Origin: Streptomyces lydicus
Lineage (GTDB): Bacteria; Actinomycetota; Actinomycetes; Streptomycetales; Streptomycetaceae
Reading direction: 5' to 3'
Length of the DNA stretch: 64,000 nucleotides
Assembly: GCF_000717345.1 (NCBI RefSeq)
Contig: NZ_JNZA01000015.1
Coordinates: forward strand, 166,776-230,775
Shown piece after piece: positions 9,330 to 18,473 of the stretch. Within the stretch, counting starts at the first letter, position 1; every line of letters begins with the position of its first letter. The translations under genes were made by a program, and so were the position numbers. The notes under the pieces were generated by a model. It had not been told where the DNA came from, did not search any database, and saw only the letters and a program-made list of their open reading frames with translations.

Positions 9330-10469
9330 TCAGGCGAAGGGCAGGCCCTGCCACGGCGAGGACGGGTCCTGGGTGAGGACCCGGTGGAGGTGCAGGGTCT
9401 CCGCGTACTGCGGCCCGAACCAGCCGTTGTCGAACGCCAGCACCCGGCCCAGCGCGTAACCCGCGGCGAACTCCTGCCACGAGCCGTACGTCTCCCGGGC
9501 CCGCGCGCCGACCCGCGTCACCGCCTGTTCGGCCTGCTGGGGCGCGCACAGGCGGGCACCCAGGCCCCAGCGGACGAGCGCCACGGCGTGCGCGAGGTCC
9601 AGTGCGCGCAGCGAGACCACCCGGCCGTCGGGCGGCAGCAGTCCGTCCGCGCGGAACCGCTCCTCGTAGGAGGTCACCAGCGCGGGGAGGTCAGCCGTGG
9701 CCCCGGTGGCGTCCCCGGCGTCCGCGGGCTGCGCCTGACCCCGGGCGTCGGCGTCCCGCCCGTCGTCCCCGGTGGCCGGCCGCTGCGCCCGGGCGCGCAG
9801 TGCCGTCTCGGTGCCGGCCGGCACGAACTGGCCGCCGAGCAGCTGGTCCAGCCGCTGCTGCCAGCCGGCGTGGTCGGTCACCGACCACTGCTCGTGCAGC
9901 GTCCGGGCGTCCGCGGCATGGTCGAGGAAGACGGTGCCGAGCTCGTTCCACGGCACGCTGTGCTGCACCGCGAGCGGGGCGCCGCACGCCAGCCCCAGGG
10001 CGAGCGGGCCGTGCAGCGGCCCGCCGAAGTGGGTGACCAGCAGTCCGCCGGGGCGGGCGCCCACCTGGGCGCGGGCCCGCAGCCAGCCGGCCCGCTGTGC
10101 GGGGACCGCGGCGAGGTACGCGGCGCACGGCGTGCCGGGGTTGACCGCGAGCCGCCACCGGTCGTTCGGCCAGTCCTCCGCCAGCTCCGCCAGCGAGACC
10201 CGGTCGAAGAACTGCTGCGGCTGCCAGGGCGGCAGCATGCCCCGGGTCAGGACGGGGATGCAGGTGCCGCCCGCCACCGGGTCGTCGTAGACGGGCAGCG
10301 GGTCCTGGCCCGGCTGCGGCGCCGCGAGATACAGGTCCTCACCGGCTATCGCCGCGACCTGTCCGTCCCGGTCACCACGCGCCGTCGCTTCGCACAGCCG
10401 CCGCTCGGTGTCCGTCGGCGGCATCCATCCCGGAGTTGCCACAGGCCAAGACCCTAGGGGCACCGCCAC
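9330..10469 (-). CDS. SseB-like domain fused to DUF1266 protein
   Basis: About 379 residues from a GTG at 10469; an ATG at 10424 (MPPTDTERR) is a reasonable alternative start. The N-terminal half holds an SseB-like unit: CIPVLTRGM, then LAELAEDWPNDRWRLAVNPG. A linker rich in Asp, Ala and Gln follows. The C-terminal part is DUF1266-like: LDLAHAVALVRWGLGARL, GSWQEFAAGYALGRVLAFD, and the terminal HRVLTQDPSSPWQGLPF. No function is established for DUF1266. The order suggests an SseB module delivering or modulating the DUF1266 module; that is inference. Confidence 0.75.
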   Translation of the reverse strand: MAVPLGSWPVATPGWMPPTDTERRLCEATARGDRDGQVAAIAGEDLYLAAPQPGQDPLPVYDDPVAGGTCIPVLTRGMLPPWQPQQFFDRVSLAELAEDWPNDRWRLAVNPGTPCAAYLAAVPAQRAGWLRARAQVGARPGGLLVTHFGGPLHGPLALGLACGAPLAVQHSVPWNELGTVFLDHAADARTLHEQWSVTDHAGWQQRLDQLLGGQFVPAGTETALRARAQRPATGDDGRDADARGQAQPADAGDATGATADLPALVTSYEERFRADGLLPPDGRVVSLRALDLAHAVALVRWGLGARLCAPQQAEQAVTRVGARARETYGSWQEFAAGYALGRVLAFDNGWFGPQYAETLHLHRVLTQDPSSPWQGLPFA

Positions 10470-10545
10470 GGCGGCCGTCGGGTGGGGTCGCCGGCTGGGA
10501 CGACGAGCCCCGCCGCGCCGTGGCGCAGCGGGGCGTGCCGGGAAA

Positions 10546-11337
10546 TCAGCCCTGGTTCATCGGCTTGGGGTTGATGACGGCGAAGGTGGCGCCCTGCGGG
10601 TCGGTCACCACGGCCATCCGGCCGGCCATCATGTCGAACGGCTGCTGGAGCGCCGCCCCGCCGGCCGCGGTCACCTTCTCGACGGTCTCGTCGGTGTCCG
10701 TCACCGCGAAGTACGCGAGCCAGTGCGACGGCGTGTCCGGCGGCATCTGCTCGGACATCGGCTGCATTCCGCCCACCGGGCGGTCGTTCACCTTGAGCGC
10801 GTAGTAGTTGTCGGCGCCTTCCATGGGGGCGCTCTCGATACCGAGGGCGGCTTTGTAGAAGGCGGAGACGGCCGAGGGGTCGGTGGTGTTGAGCTCGTTC
10901 CAGATCAGCGCACCGGGCTCGTTGACGATGCCGGCGCCGGGGAAGTCCACGGCCTGCCAGATCCCGAAGACCGCTCCGGTGGGGTCGCCGGCGATGCACA
11001 TCCGGCCGAGCGTCATCACGTCCATCACGGGCATCAGGATCGTGCCGCCGGCGTCGCTCACCGCCTGGGCGTCGGCATCCGCGTCGCGCGAGGCCAGGTA
11101 GGTGGTCCAGACGGTCGGCGGCGGGGGCTGGCCGCCCATGGCCATCGCGGCCATGATGCCGGCCACCGGTTTGCCGTTCAGCAGGCACACGGCGTAGCCG
11201 CCGGTCTCGGGCGGCCCGATCTCTCCGGTCCATCCGAACACCTGCGAGTAGAAGTCGATGGCGGCTTGCTGGTCGGGGGCCGCGAGATCGACCCAACAGG
11301 GGGTCCCGGGCTGATAGGCGGGGGTGGGTTCAGGCAT
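10546..11337 (-). CDS. Tandem VOC (glyoxalase/bleomycin-resistance fold) protein
   Basis: A 263-residue protein of two VOC modules. The first starts PGTPCWVDLAAPDQQAAIDF and the second IWNELNTTDPSAVSAFYKAA, each closing with a strand such as DPTGAVFGIWQ or DPQGATFAVINP. Actinomycete relatives are often annotated as hydroxylase or glyoxalase-like, and substrates are unknown. The ATG at 11337 is set by a near-perfect GAGGAGG ribosome site 5 bp upstream; a longer frame to 11424 lacks one. It appears monocistronic. Confidence 0.88.
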   Translation of the reverse strand: MPEPTPAYQPGTPCWVDLAAPDQQAAIDFYSQVFGWTGEIGPPETGGYAVCLLNGKPVAGIMAAMAMGGQPPPPTVWTTYLASRDADADAQAVSDAGGTILMPVMDVMTLGRMCIAGDPTGAVFGIWQAVDFPGAGIVNEPGALIWNELNTTDPSAVSAFYKAALGIESAPMEGADNYYALKVNDRPVGGMQPMSEQMPPDTPSHWLAYFAVTDTDETVEKVTAAGGAALQQPFDMMAGRMAVVTDPQGATFAVINPKPMNQG

Positions 11338-11763
11338 CGTGGCCTCCTCGACGGGGGCGCCTCCCGTGCCGTGGCGGCCCGGGAGGACAGGGCGGAACGA
11401 GGCGCCGGGCCCAGGGCGCACCACGGGACCGCACCGCGCTCACTCTCCACATTTGCCGCGCTCGGCCCGGCCCGCCACTCGGGCCGGGACCCGGCCGCGC
11501 GCCACGGCGCCGTCTGACGACGTTGCCGAGCTGGAGGTGCCAGCGCAGGACCACCTGGGCCGTGAGGTGAGCAAATCATGAAGACCGTGTGAATGTGGCC
11601 AACTTGATGTCCGCATGCACGCGCGTAGACCTTGCGGACGCCGAGGCGCGGGATGCGCGCGCCTGCTGTGCCGAGTGGGTCGCAAGTGACTGAAAATTGA
11701 ACTAGTGATCGACGGGCGCTCTACGGTTGCGGCGGTTGCTGTTCCACCGAGAGGAAACCCCTC
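11338..11763. other. Divergent 426-bp interval with an aldo/keto reductase relic
   Basis: This gap separates the VOC gene (minus) from an unknown + strand gene. It contains a 46-bp relic of an aldo/keto reductase gene, listed separately. A possible promoter for the + strand gene is TTGAAC at 11697-11702, with a TACGGT-like -10 19 bp downstream; this is a weak call. The stretch around 11660-11705 is clearly less GC-rich than its surroundings. Confidence 0.4.
11517..11562 (-). pseudogene. Aldo/keto reductase gene fragment
   Basis: Read on the minus strand, this short segment encodes QVVLRWHLQLGNVV. This is the conserved QVVLRWHIQLGNVV segment near residue 220 of the intact reductase at 13191-14030. 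By eye about 38 of 46 bases match the corresponding part of that gene. Homology stops abruptly on both sides, so it is a fragment rather than a diverged gene. It lies 1.8 kb from the intact copy and in the same orientation, with the unknown 422-residue gene between them. Confidence 0.65.
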
Positions 11764-13032
11764 ATGACCGCCGCCGACAGCGCACCGAGCACGGCTCGCA
11801 TCCTCACCGGCTACCGCCCGGAGGACGGCTTCGTAGCCGTGGAGCTGACGCCGCCCCCCGCCGAATACGTCTGGCACGACGAAGACGCCGAGCAGCAAGA
11901 GGAGCGGTACGGCCCGGGAGTGGGATACCACCAATGGTTGGCCGTCGACGCCCGGAGTGGTGCGGTCTGGTTCGGTGACATCGACTGGCGGGCTTCGCGC
12001 GAGAACCTGGACAGCCAGCTCCCCGGCGTACCGCGCAGCGCACTCGGCGACGGGACGCTGCCGCCCCCCGGCGTTCTCGTGTACCTGCTGACCCACCTTG
12101 CGCACGACGAGCAGCGCGGCTACTCCTGGCGCTTCTTCACCGCCGAGGAGCTGCATGCGCTCGCATGGCGCATATTGCCCGCCGTACAGCGGCTCGTGGA
12201 GTCGATACACCGTACGGGGCCGGACGGCGAACTGGAGTGGTCCGCCGAGGCCGCCACCGCCTGGGACGACATCGAGCAGGCCGCCACCTACACCTTCGCT
12301 TCCTCCGGAGAGGTCATCTGGCCCAGGCTCCGGATGAGCCCGGTCCCCACATGGCGGGTCGAGGTCAGCGAGTTCCTCGCGAGCAACCCCGACTTGTGTG
12401 ACCCGTCCTGGGGAGTGGCCACCGACGCGGAACTGGAGGCTTACGCCGACTACCGGCCCGACTCGGGCTACGGCGGTGTCCCGGGGCGGATGTGCCGCGC
12501 CGCCGACCGGCAGATCGAGGACGGTTTCACCTTCTACGGCCACCGTGCCGCCCTGTACGCCTATCGCGCCCGCGCGTGCGGCGACCGTACTCCTACGGAG
12601 GCCCGCCGCTGGCTGGAGACGGCAGAGGCCGGCAGGGACACCTGGGAGGCGGCCAAGCCTCCCGGAGCCACCCTCGCCGATGTGCCGGACTGCTTGCTGG
12701 CGGCCCTGGCAGAACGCTTCCAGAGCGCCGCACACGAGGAAGGGTTGGTCCTGACGGGCCTGTCCGCCTATCTGCAGCAGTTGCGCGCCGACGAACGGGC
12801 CGCCGTCGACCAGCAGCTTGTCCACGAAGGCGAGGAGGTCGAACGCCTCGAAGGCATGCTCAAGGACTTCCGCGCCGCGCGGAACCGCACCGTGACCCGG
12901 ATCCTGGCGTGGGCCGACGGTCGCGACGACGCGGAGATAGCCCGCCTGGCCTCCATGTCCCATGACTACGTCCGTGACTGGCGGGCCCGCCTGACCACCG
13001 AACAGACCACTGGGGCGCCCGGGGCTGTGTGA
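11764..13032 (+). CDS. Hypothetical protein (422 aa)
   Basis: I do not recognise this protein. It is soluble and acidic, with no signal peptide or membrane segment. The first part (residues 30-80) has strand-rich sequence ending in WFGDIDWRA. The middle is rich in Trp, Glu and Ala. The last 100 residues are helical, with a charged coiled-coil-like stretch (VHEGEEVERLEGMLKDFRAA). The end, TRILAWADGRDDAEIARLA then SHDYVRDWRARL, resembles a helix-turn-helix. The ATG follows GAGAGGAAA at good spacing and codon usage is typical of the genome. It sits between two pieces of aldo/keto reductase sequence, hinting at insertion. Confidence 0.75.
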   Translation: MTAADSAPSTARILTGYRPEDGFVAVELTPPPAEYVWHDEDAEQQEERYGPGVGYHQWLAVDARSGAVWFGDIDWRASRENLDSQLPGVPRSALGDGTLPPPGVLVYLLTHLAHDEQRGYSWRFFTAEELHALAWRILPAVQRLVESIHRTGPDGELEWSAEAATAWDDIEQAATYTFASSGEVIWPRLRMSPVPTWRVEVSEFLASNPDLCDPSWGVATDAELEAYADYRPDSGYGGVPGRMCRAADRQIEDGFTFYGHRAALYAYRARACGDRTPTEARRWLETAEAGRDTWEAAKPPGATLADVPDCLLAALAERFQSAAHEEGLVLTGLSAYLQQLRADERAAVDQQLVHEGEEVERLEGMLKDFRAARNRTVTRILAWADGRDDAEIARLASMSHDYVRDWRARLTTEQTTGAPGAV

Positions 13033-13144
13033 GGTCGCGATCGTCCTTCGCACGACCATCCGCGCTCACCACGACGCCGCCGGGATGTGCATGGGTCGCG
13101 CCCACCCTGCAAAGGCGAGCCTGCCTCCCGCCCGGCTAACGAGG

Positions 13145-13175
13145 TCCGCCGCTGCCGAACAACGGCAGCGGCGGA
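13145..13175. terminator. Bidirectional hairpin terminator
   Basis: A perfect 13-bp stem, TCCGCCGCTGCCG / CGGCAGCGGCGGA, with an AACAA loop. It lies between the convergent unknown gene and the aldo/keto reductase gene, 15 bp beyond the latter's stop. Confidence 0.85.
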
Positions 13176-13190
13176 ATCGGCAGCACCAGG

Positions 13191-14030
13191 TCACACGTCG
13201 AAGGTGGCGGGGTCGGGCCCCAGGCGCTTGCCCACGTCCAGGGAGGCGAGCGAACTCAGGTCTTCGGCGTCCAGCTCGAAGTCGAAGACGTCGATGTTCT
13301 CCCGGATCCGGGACGGGGTCACCGACTTGGGGATCACGACGTTGCCGAGCTGAATGTGCCAGCGCAGCACGACCTGCGCGGGGCTCTTGCCGTACTTCTC
13401 GGCGAGCCCGGCAATGGTCGTGTCCGCCAGGAGGTCCTTGCCCTGGCCCAGCGGCGACCACGCTTCGGTTGCGATGCCGTGCCGGGCGTGCGCGGCGCGC
13501 GACTCGGACTGCTGGAGATGCGGGTGCAGCTCGATCTGATTGACGGCCGGGACAACGGACGTCTCGCCGATCAGTCGCTCCAGGTGCTCCGGCAGGAAGT
13601 TCGAGACGCCGATGGCCTTGGCACGGCCGCTCTGCGCGATCTCCTCGAAGGCCCGCCAGATCGTGAGGTAGTCGTCGCGCATGGCCCGCGGCCAGTGGAT
13701 CAGGTACAGGTCGATGTAGTCGAGCCCGAGCTTGCTGAGGGACAGGTCGAACTCGCGGAGGACGCTGTCCCGCGTCCATGTTTCGGAGGCGCTGTTCCAC
13801 AGCTTGGTCGTGACGAACAGTTCTTCACGGGGGATGCCGGAGGCGGCGAGCGCCTTGCCGGTGCCCTCCTCGTTGCCGTAGATCGCCGCGGTGTCGATGC
13901 TGCGGTAGCCGGTTTCCAGGGCCTGACCGACGGCGGTGAACGCCTCGTCGTCGGGGATCTGCCAGACGCCGAAGCCGAGCTGCGGCATGGCGATGCCGTT
14001 GTTGAGCGTGATGGCGGGAACCTTGCTCAC
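13191..14030 (-). CDS. Aldo/keto reductase (2,5-diketo-gluconate reductase-like)
   Basis: A 279-residue TIM-barrel NADPH-dependent reductase. The catalytic tetrad is visible: Asp46 and Tyr51 in SIDTAAIYGNE, Lys76 in VTTKLWN and His112 in LYLIHWP. Further family blocks are AIGVSNFLPEHLERL and the cofactor-binding IPKSVTPSRIREN. Length and sequence fit the AKR5-type enzymes that reduce small aldehydes and ketones. The GTG start at 14030 has an AAGGA-type site upstream. A fragment of a second copy lies at 11517-11562. Confidence 0.92.
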   Translation of the reverse strand: MSKVPAITLNNGIAMPQLGFGVWQIPDDEAFTAVGQALETGYRSIDTAAIYGNEEGTGKALAASGIPREELFVTTKLWNSASETWTRDSVLREFDLSLSKLGLDYIDLYLIHWPRAMRDDYLTIWRAFEEIAQSGRAKAIGVSNFLPEHLERLIGETSVVPAVNQIELHPHLQQSESRAAHARHGIATEAWSPLGQGKDLLADTTIAGLAEKYGKSPAQVVLRWHIQLGNVVIPKSVTPSRIRENIDVFDFELDAEDLSSLASLDVGKRLGPDPATFDV

Positions 14031-14241
14031 GGGGGAATCGGTCCTTACGTCGACGTTCGTCTTGCCACTCGTTCAACGATCATCCGCTGCCCGGCATTCC
14101 CGCGTACGGCCGATGCCCGTTCGCACTGAGTGAACGCCCCGGCCGTGAGGACTGCGCAGACCGGCCGGACATCCGGCCCGGGGCGATCCGCCTCCGCCGT
14201 ACGGGGGATGCGGTGCGGGCGGCGCGTGCCGCTGCCCCGAC

Positions 14242-16068
14242 TCACCCCTGGTACAGCGCGTCCACCTCCACCGAGTACGCCGTCTCGATCGCCTTGCGCT
14301 TCAGCTTCAGCGACGGGGTCAGCAGCCCGTGCTCCTCGCTGAACTGGTGGGCCAGTATCCGGAATGTTCGGATCGACTCGGCCTGGGAGACCAGGGTGTT
14401 GGCGGCCACGACGGCCCGCCGGATCTCGGTCTCCAGGTCCGGGTCGCGCACCAGGTCCGTCGGCGGCATCTCCGGCTTGCCGCGCATGGCCAGCCAGTGG
14501 GCGACCGCCTCGGGGTCCAGCGTCACCAGGGCGGCGATGAACGGCCGGTCGTTGCCGACGACGATGCACTGGGCGACCAGTGGATGCGCCCGCACCCGCT
14601 CCTCCAGGCCCACCGGCGAGACCGTCTTGCCGCCGGAGGTGACCAGGATTTCCTTCTTGCGGCCGGTGATCGTCAGATAGCCGTCCTCGTCCAGGGCCCC
14701 CAGGTCACCGGTGGAGAACCAGCCGTCGTGCAGCACGGCGTCGGTCGCCTTGCGGTCGTTGTGGTAGCCCTGGAAGACCTGGCCGCCGTAGAGCCAGATC
14801 TCGCCGTCCTCCGCGATGTGCACGGTGGTGCCGGGGATGGGGGTGCCGACGGTGCCGAAGCGGGTCCGCTCGGGCGGGTTGGCGGTGGCGGCCGCGGTGC
14901 TCTCCGTCAGGCCGTAGCCCTCGAAGATCCGCACGCCGGCGCCGGCGAAGAACAGCCCGAGCCGGCGCTCCATCGCCGAGCCGCCGGACATCGCGTACCG
15001 CATCCGGCCGCCCATCGCCGCCCGGACCTTGCTGTAGACCAGCTTGTCGAAGAGCTGGTGCTGCATCCGCAGCGAGGCGCCGGGGCCGGAGCCGAGGCCG
15101 AACGCCTTGTTCTCCTGCGCCTCGGCATAGCGGCCCGCGATGTCGACCGCCTTGTCGAACGGCGCGACCTTGCCCTCGGCCTCCGCCTTCCGCCGTGCCG
15201 CGGCGAAGACCTTCTCGAAGATGTAGGGCACCGCGAGGATGAACGTCGGCCGGAAGGTCTGCAGATCGGGCAGCAGCGCACGGGCCGCGAGCTCCGGCTG
15301 GTGCCCCAGCTTGACCTGACCGCGGATCGCGGCGACCTGGACCATCCGCCCGAAGACGTGCGCCAGCGGCAGGAACAGCAGCGTCGCCGCCTCGTCGTTG
15401 TGCTTGGAGGTGAACACCGTCTCGTAGCGCATGACGATGTTGTCGGCCTCGGCCATGAAGTTGGCGTGAGTGATCACACAGCCCTTGGGGCGGCCGGTGG
15501 TGCCGGAGGTGTAGATGATCGTCGCGGTGGCGTCCGGGGTGACGGCCATGCGGTGGCGGTGCACCACGTCGTCCTCGATGTGCGCACCGGCCGCGGTCAG
15601 TTCGGCCACCGGGTCCGCGTCCAGCTGCCACAGCTTGCGCAGCTGCGGAAGCCGGTCGATGACCGAGCCGACGGTCATCGCGTGGTCCTCGTGCTCGACC
15701 AGGCACGCCGAGACGCCGGCGTTGTGCAGCATCCAGAAGACCTGCTCGGCCGAGGACGTCGGATAGAGCGGTACGGACTGGACGCCGATCGACCAGAGCG
15801 CGAAGTCGAACAGGGTCCACTCGTAGCGCGTACGGGACATGATGCCGACCCGGTCACCGAACCGGACGCCCTGCGCCAGCAGTCCCTTGGCCAGGGCGAG
15901 GACCTCGTCCCGGAACTGTCCGGCGGTGACGTCCTCCCAGTTGCCCTCGTCGTCCTTACGGGCGAGGGCGACGCGATCGGGATCGGCTTCGGCGTGGTCG
16001 TAGATGGCATCCGCCAGCCCGCCGACCCGGGGCGCGGTCGCCAAAGGCGGGACGGTGAACTCGCGCAA
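14242..16068 (-). CDS. Long-chain acyl-CoA ligase (AMP-forming, FadD15-like)
   Basis: A 608-residue ANL-superfamily enzyme that activates fatty acids to acyl-CoA through an acyl-adenylate. The P-loop ATIIYTSGTTGRPKGCVITH, the aromatic motif FEGYGLTESTAA, the ribose-binding WFSTGDLGALDEDGYL and the hinge ITGRKKEILVTSGGK are intact. The sequence between them resembles actinobacterial FadD15 proteins of about 600 residues. The start is TTG at 16068, chosen for the GAGGAG ribosome site 9 bp upstream and the alignment of MREFTVPPLA with family N-termini. It probably feeds beta-oxidation or lipid synthesis. Confidence 0.93.
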   Translation of the reverse strand: MREFTVPPLATAPRVGGLADAIYDHAEADPDRVALARKDDEGNWEDVTAGQFRDEVLALAKGLLAQGVRFGDRVGIMSRTRYEWTLFDFALWSIGVQSVPLYPTSSAEQVFWMLHNAGVSACLVEHEDHAMTVGSVIDRLPQLRKLWQLDADPVAELTAAGAHIEDDVVHRHRMAVTPDATATIIYTSGTTGRPKGCVITHANFMAEADNIVMRYETVFTSKHNDEAATLLFLPLAHVFGRMVQVAAIRGQVKLGHQPELAARALLPDLQTFRPTFILAVPYIFEKVFAAARRKAEAEGKVAPFDKAVDIAGRYAEAQENKAFGLGSGPGASLRMQHQLFDKLVYSKVRAAMGGRMRYAMSGGSAMERRLGLFFAGAGVRIFEGYGLTESTAAATANPPERTRFGTVGTPIPGTTVHIAEDGEIWLYGGQVFQGYHNDRKATDAVLHDGWFSTGDLGALDEDGYLTITGRKKEILVTSGGKTVSPVGLEERVRAHPLVAQCIVVGNDRPFIAALVTLDPEAVAHWLAMRGKPEMPPTDLVRDPDLETEIRRAVVAANTLVSQAESIRTFRILAHQFSEEHGLLTPSLKLKRKAIETAYSVEVDALYQG

Positions 16069-16333
16069 TGACCCAGCTCCTCGTGGTGTTGCTCACAAGG
16101 CCGCGACCGTACCCCACAGGGACGACATCCGGCAGTGCGGTACCACGGCGCGAAGACGTCCCCGCGCGAACTGGCCAACCGGAGAAAACGGGCTACTCCG
16201 GAGAAGCGTGGACATGATCCAGCCGCTTCGACGCCGTACGATCACGACGCCGGGACCATATCTGCACCAAATCTCTGCACCTGCCACCGGTTCTCGCGCC
16301 GACCGGCCGATCCGCCCGGAAAAGCCCCCGCGG

Positions 16334-17197
16334 CTACGGGAACTGCAGCCTGTCGCCGCCCGCGAGGATCGCGTCGGCCAGCGCCTCCGCCGGGCCGCGC
16401 GCCGCGCGGTCCCGGTCCCCGTGGAGAAGAGCGAAATCCACCCCGCCCAGTTCCGGCAGTCCGGCCCGCGGCGGAACTTGGACCAGACCTGGCGGGATCA
16501 TGCCCTTCGCATGTGCCATGACGCCCAGACCTGCCCGAGTTGCGGCGATCAGTCCGTTCAGGCTGCCGCTGGTGCACGCGATGCGCCACTGCCGGCCCTG
16601 GCTCTCCAGCGCCTCCAGCGCGCGGGCCCGGGTCACCGCCGGAGGCGGGTACACCACCAGCGGGACCGGCCGCTCGGGATCCAGCCGGAGTCGCTCGGTG
16701 CCCACCCACACCAGCCGGTCGCGCCACACCAGCCGGCCGCGCGGGTCCTCCGGACGCCGTTTGGCAAGGACGAGATCGAGCCGTCCGGCCGCCAGCAGTT
16801 CGTGCAGGGTTCCGGACAGCTCGACGGTCAGCTCCAGATCCACCTCGGGATGCTCCCGGCGGAACTCCTCCAGCACCTCCGGCATCCGGGTCAGCACGAA
16901 GTCCTCCGAGGCACCGAAGCGGAGCCGGCCGCGCAGCCGGGTGCCCGCGAAGAAGCTCGCGGCCCGCTCGTTCGCCTCCAGGATCGTCCGGGCGAAGCCG
17001 AGCATCGCCTCGCCGTCCTCGGTCAGCTGCACGCCGTGGGTGTCCCGGGCGAACAGCCGCCGCCCGGCGGCCTCCTCCAGCTTCCGTACGTGCTGGCTGA
17101 CCGTCGACTGACGCAGCCCGAGCCGGTGCGCGGCCTGCGTGAAGCTCAGCGTCTGTGCCACCGCGAGAAAGGTGCGCAGCTGCGCGGGCTCGAACAT
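16334..17197 (-). CDS. LysR-family transcriptional regulator
   Basis: A 287-residue LysR regulator. The winged HTH is at residues 1-60 (LRTFLAVAQTLSFTQAAHRL, STVSQHVRKLEEAAGRRLF). An effector-binding domain follows, with GRLRFGASEDFVLTRMPEVL at its start. The ATG at 17197 (MFEPAQLR) is set by AGGAGG 4 bp upstream; a 24-bp longer form is less likely. It is divergent from the SBF-type transporter gene, 142 bp apart, and probably controls it, as LysR proteins often govern the adjacent divergent gene. Confidence 0.92.
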   Translation of the reverse strand: MFEPAQLRTFLAVAQTLSFTQAAHRLGLRQSTVSQHVRKLEEAAGRRLFARDTHGVQLTEDGEAMLGFARTILEANERAASFFAGTRLRGRLRFGASEDFVLTRMPEVLEEFRREHPEVDLELTVELSGTLHELLAAGRLDLVLAKRRPEDPRGRLVWRDRLVWVGTERLRLDPERPVPLVVYPPPAVTRARALEALESQGRQWRIACTSGSLNGLIAATRAGLGVMAHAKGMIPPGLVQVPPRAGLPELGGVDFALLHGDRDRAARGPAEALADAILAGGDRLQFP

Positions 17198-17339
17198 GGG
17201 CCTCCTGCTCAACATGTTCATCGCGTTTCATGATGACAGTGACCACGGTAAGCGGGGTTCCCGATCGCCGTCGCGCCCGGCACCCTGGATGGGGCACCGT
17301 CCGGGCCGCCGCCCGAGAGCCGCCGACCGAAGAGAGACG

Positions 17340-18473
17340 ATGCACCGCCCGTTGCTCAAGCTGCCCTCCTGGCTCCCCGTGGACGGTTACCTCCTCGCGC
17401 TCGCGGGGACCGTCGCGCTGGCCGCCCTGCTGCCCGCCCGCGGACCGGCCGCCACGGTCGCCGGCGGCGCCTCCACCGGCGCCGTCGCGCTGCTCTTCTT
17501 CCTCTACGGCGCCCGGCTCTCCACCCGCGAGGCGCTCGACGGCCTGCGCCACTGGCGGCTGCACCTCACCGTGCTGGCCTGCACCTTCGCCGTCTTCCCG
17601 GTGCTCGGGCTGGCCGCCGGCGCGCTGGTCCCGTACGTCCTGCCGCCGACCCTCTACACCGGGCTGCTCTTCCTGTGCCTGGTGCCGTCCACGGTCCAGT
17701 CCTCGATCGCCTTCACCTCGATCGCCCGCGGCAACGTCGCGGCGGCGATCTGCGCCGGCTCGTTCTCCAGCCTCGTCGGCATCGTGGTCACCCCGCTGCT
17801 GGCCGGGCTCCTGCTGCACGGGGACGGCGGCGGCTTCTCGGCCGGCTCGCTGGTCCCGATCGTCTGTCAGCTGCTGCTGCCGTTCCTGGCCGGGCAGGTG
17901 CTGCGGCGCTGGATCGGACCCTTCCTCACGCGCCACAAGAAGGTGCTGGGCCACGTCGACCGCGGATCGATCCTGCTCGTCGTCTACACCGCCTTCAGCG
18001 CCGGCATGGTCCAGGGCATCTGGCACCAGGTGTCCCTGCTGCGGCTGCTGTGCCTGCTCGGGGTGGAGGCGGTCCTGCTCGCGGTGATGCTGACGACCAC
18101 CTCCTACGGCGCGAAGAAGCTGGGGTTCCCCCGCGGGGACCGCGTCGCCATCACCTTCGCCGGCTCCAAGAAGAGTCTGGCCGCCGGGCTCCCCATGGCC
18201 AGCGTCCTCTTCGGCGCCCAGGCCGGACTCATGGTGCTGCCGCTGATGCTGTTCCACCAGATGCAGTTGATGGTGTGTGCGGTGCTGGCGAAGCGGTTCG
18301 CCGCCCGCGCCGAGCCGCGGCGGGAGGACGCCCCCGCCGCGGCCGGCGACGCGTCCTACCGGGCCGGTCCGCTCACCCGGTCCAGCGGCAGCGCCAGCAC
18401 CACCGGCGCCCGCACCGAGGAGTCCCCGGACCGTACGGCGGACAGTTCGGCGTCGGTCAGCGCGCGCCGGTAG
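17340..18473 (+). CDS. SBF-like (bile acid:sodium symporter family) transporter
   Basis: A 377-residue membrane protein with about ten helices, matching the SBF-like branch (YfeH/RCH1 type). Characteristic blocks are ALLFFLYGARLSTREALDGL, CLVPSTVQSSIAFTSIARGN and TFAGSKKSLAAGLPMASVLF. Substrates are unclear; the family moves organic anions or ions coupled to sodium. The ATG at 17340 follows GAAGAGAGACG. The last 40 or so residues are a Ser/Thr/Arg-rich tail that overlaps the 3' end of the convergent sialidase gene by 118 bp. The ancestral stop near residue 338 may have been lost. Confidence 0.87.
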   Translation: MHRPLLKLPSWLPVDGYLLALAGTVALAALLPARGPAATVAGGASTGAVALLFFLYGARLSTREALDGLRHWRLHLTVLACTFAVFPVLGLAAGALVPYVLPPTLYTGLLFLCLVPSTVQSSIAFTSIARGNVAAAICAGSFSSLVGIVVTPLLAGLLLHGDGGGFSAGSLVPIVCQLLLPFLAGQVLRRWIGPFLTRHKKVLGHVDRGSILLVVYTAFSAGMVQGIWHQVSLLRLLCLLGVEAVLLAVMLTTTSYGAKKLGFPRGDRVAITFAGSKKSLAAGLPMASVLFGAQAGLMVLPLMLFHQMQLMVCAVLAKRFAARAEPRREDAPAAAGDASYRAGPLTRSSGSASTTGARTEESPDRTADSSASVSARR

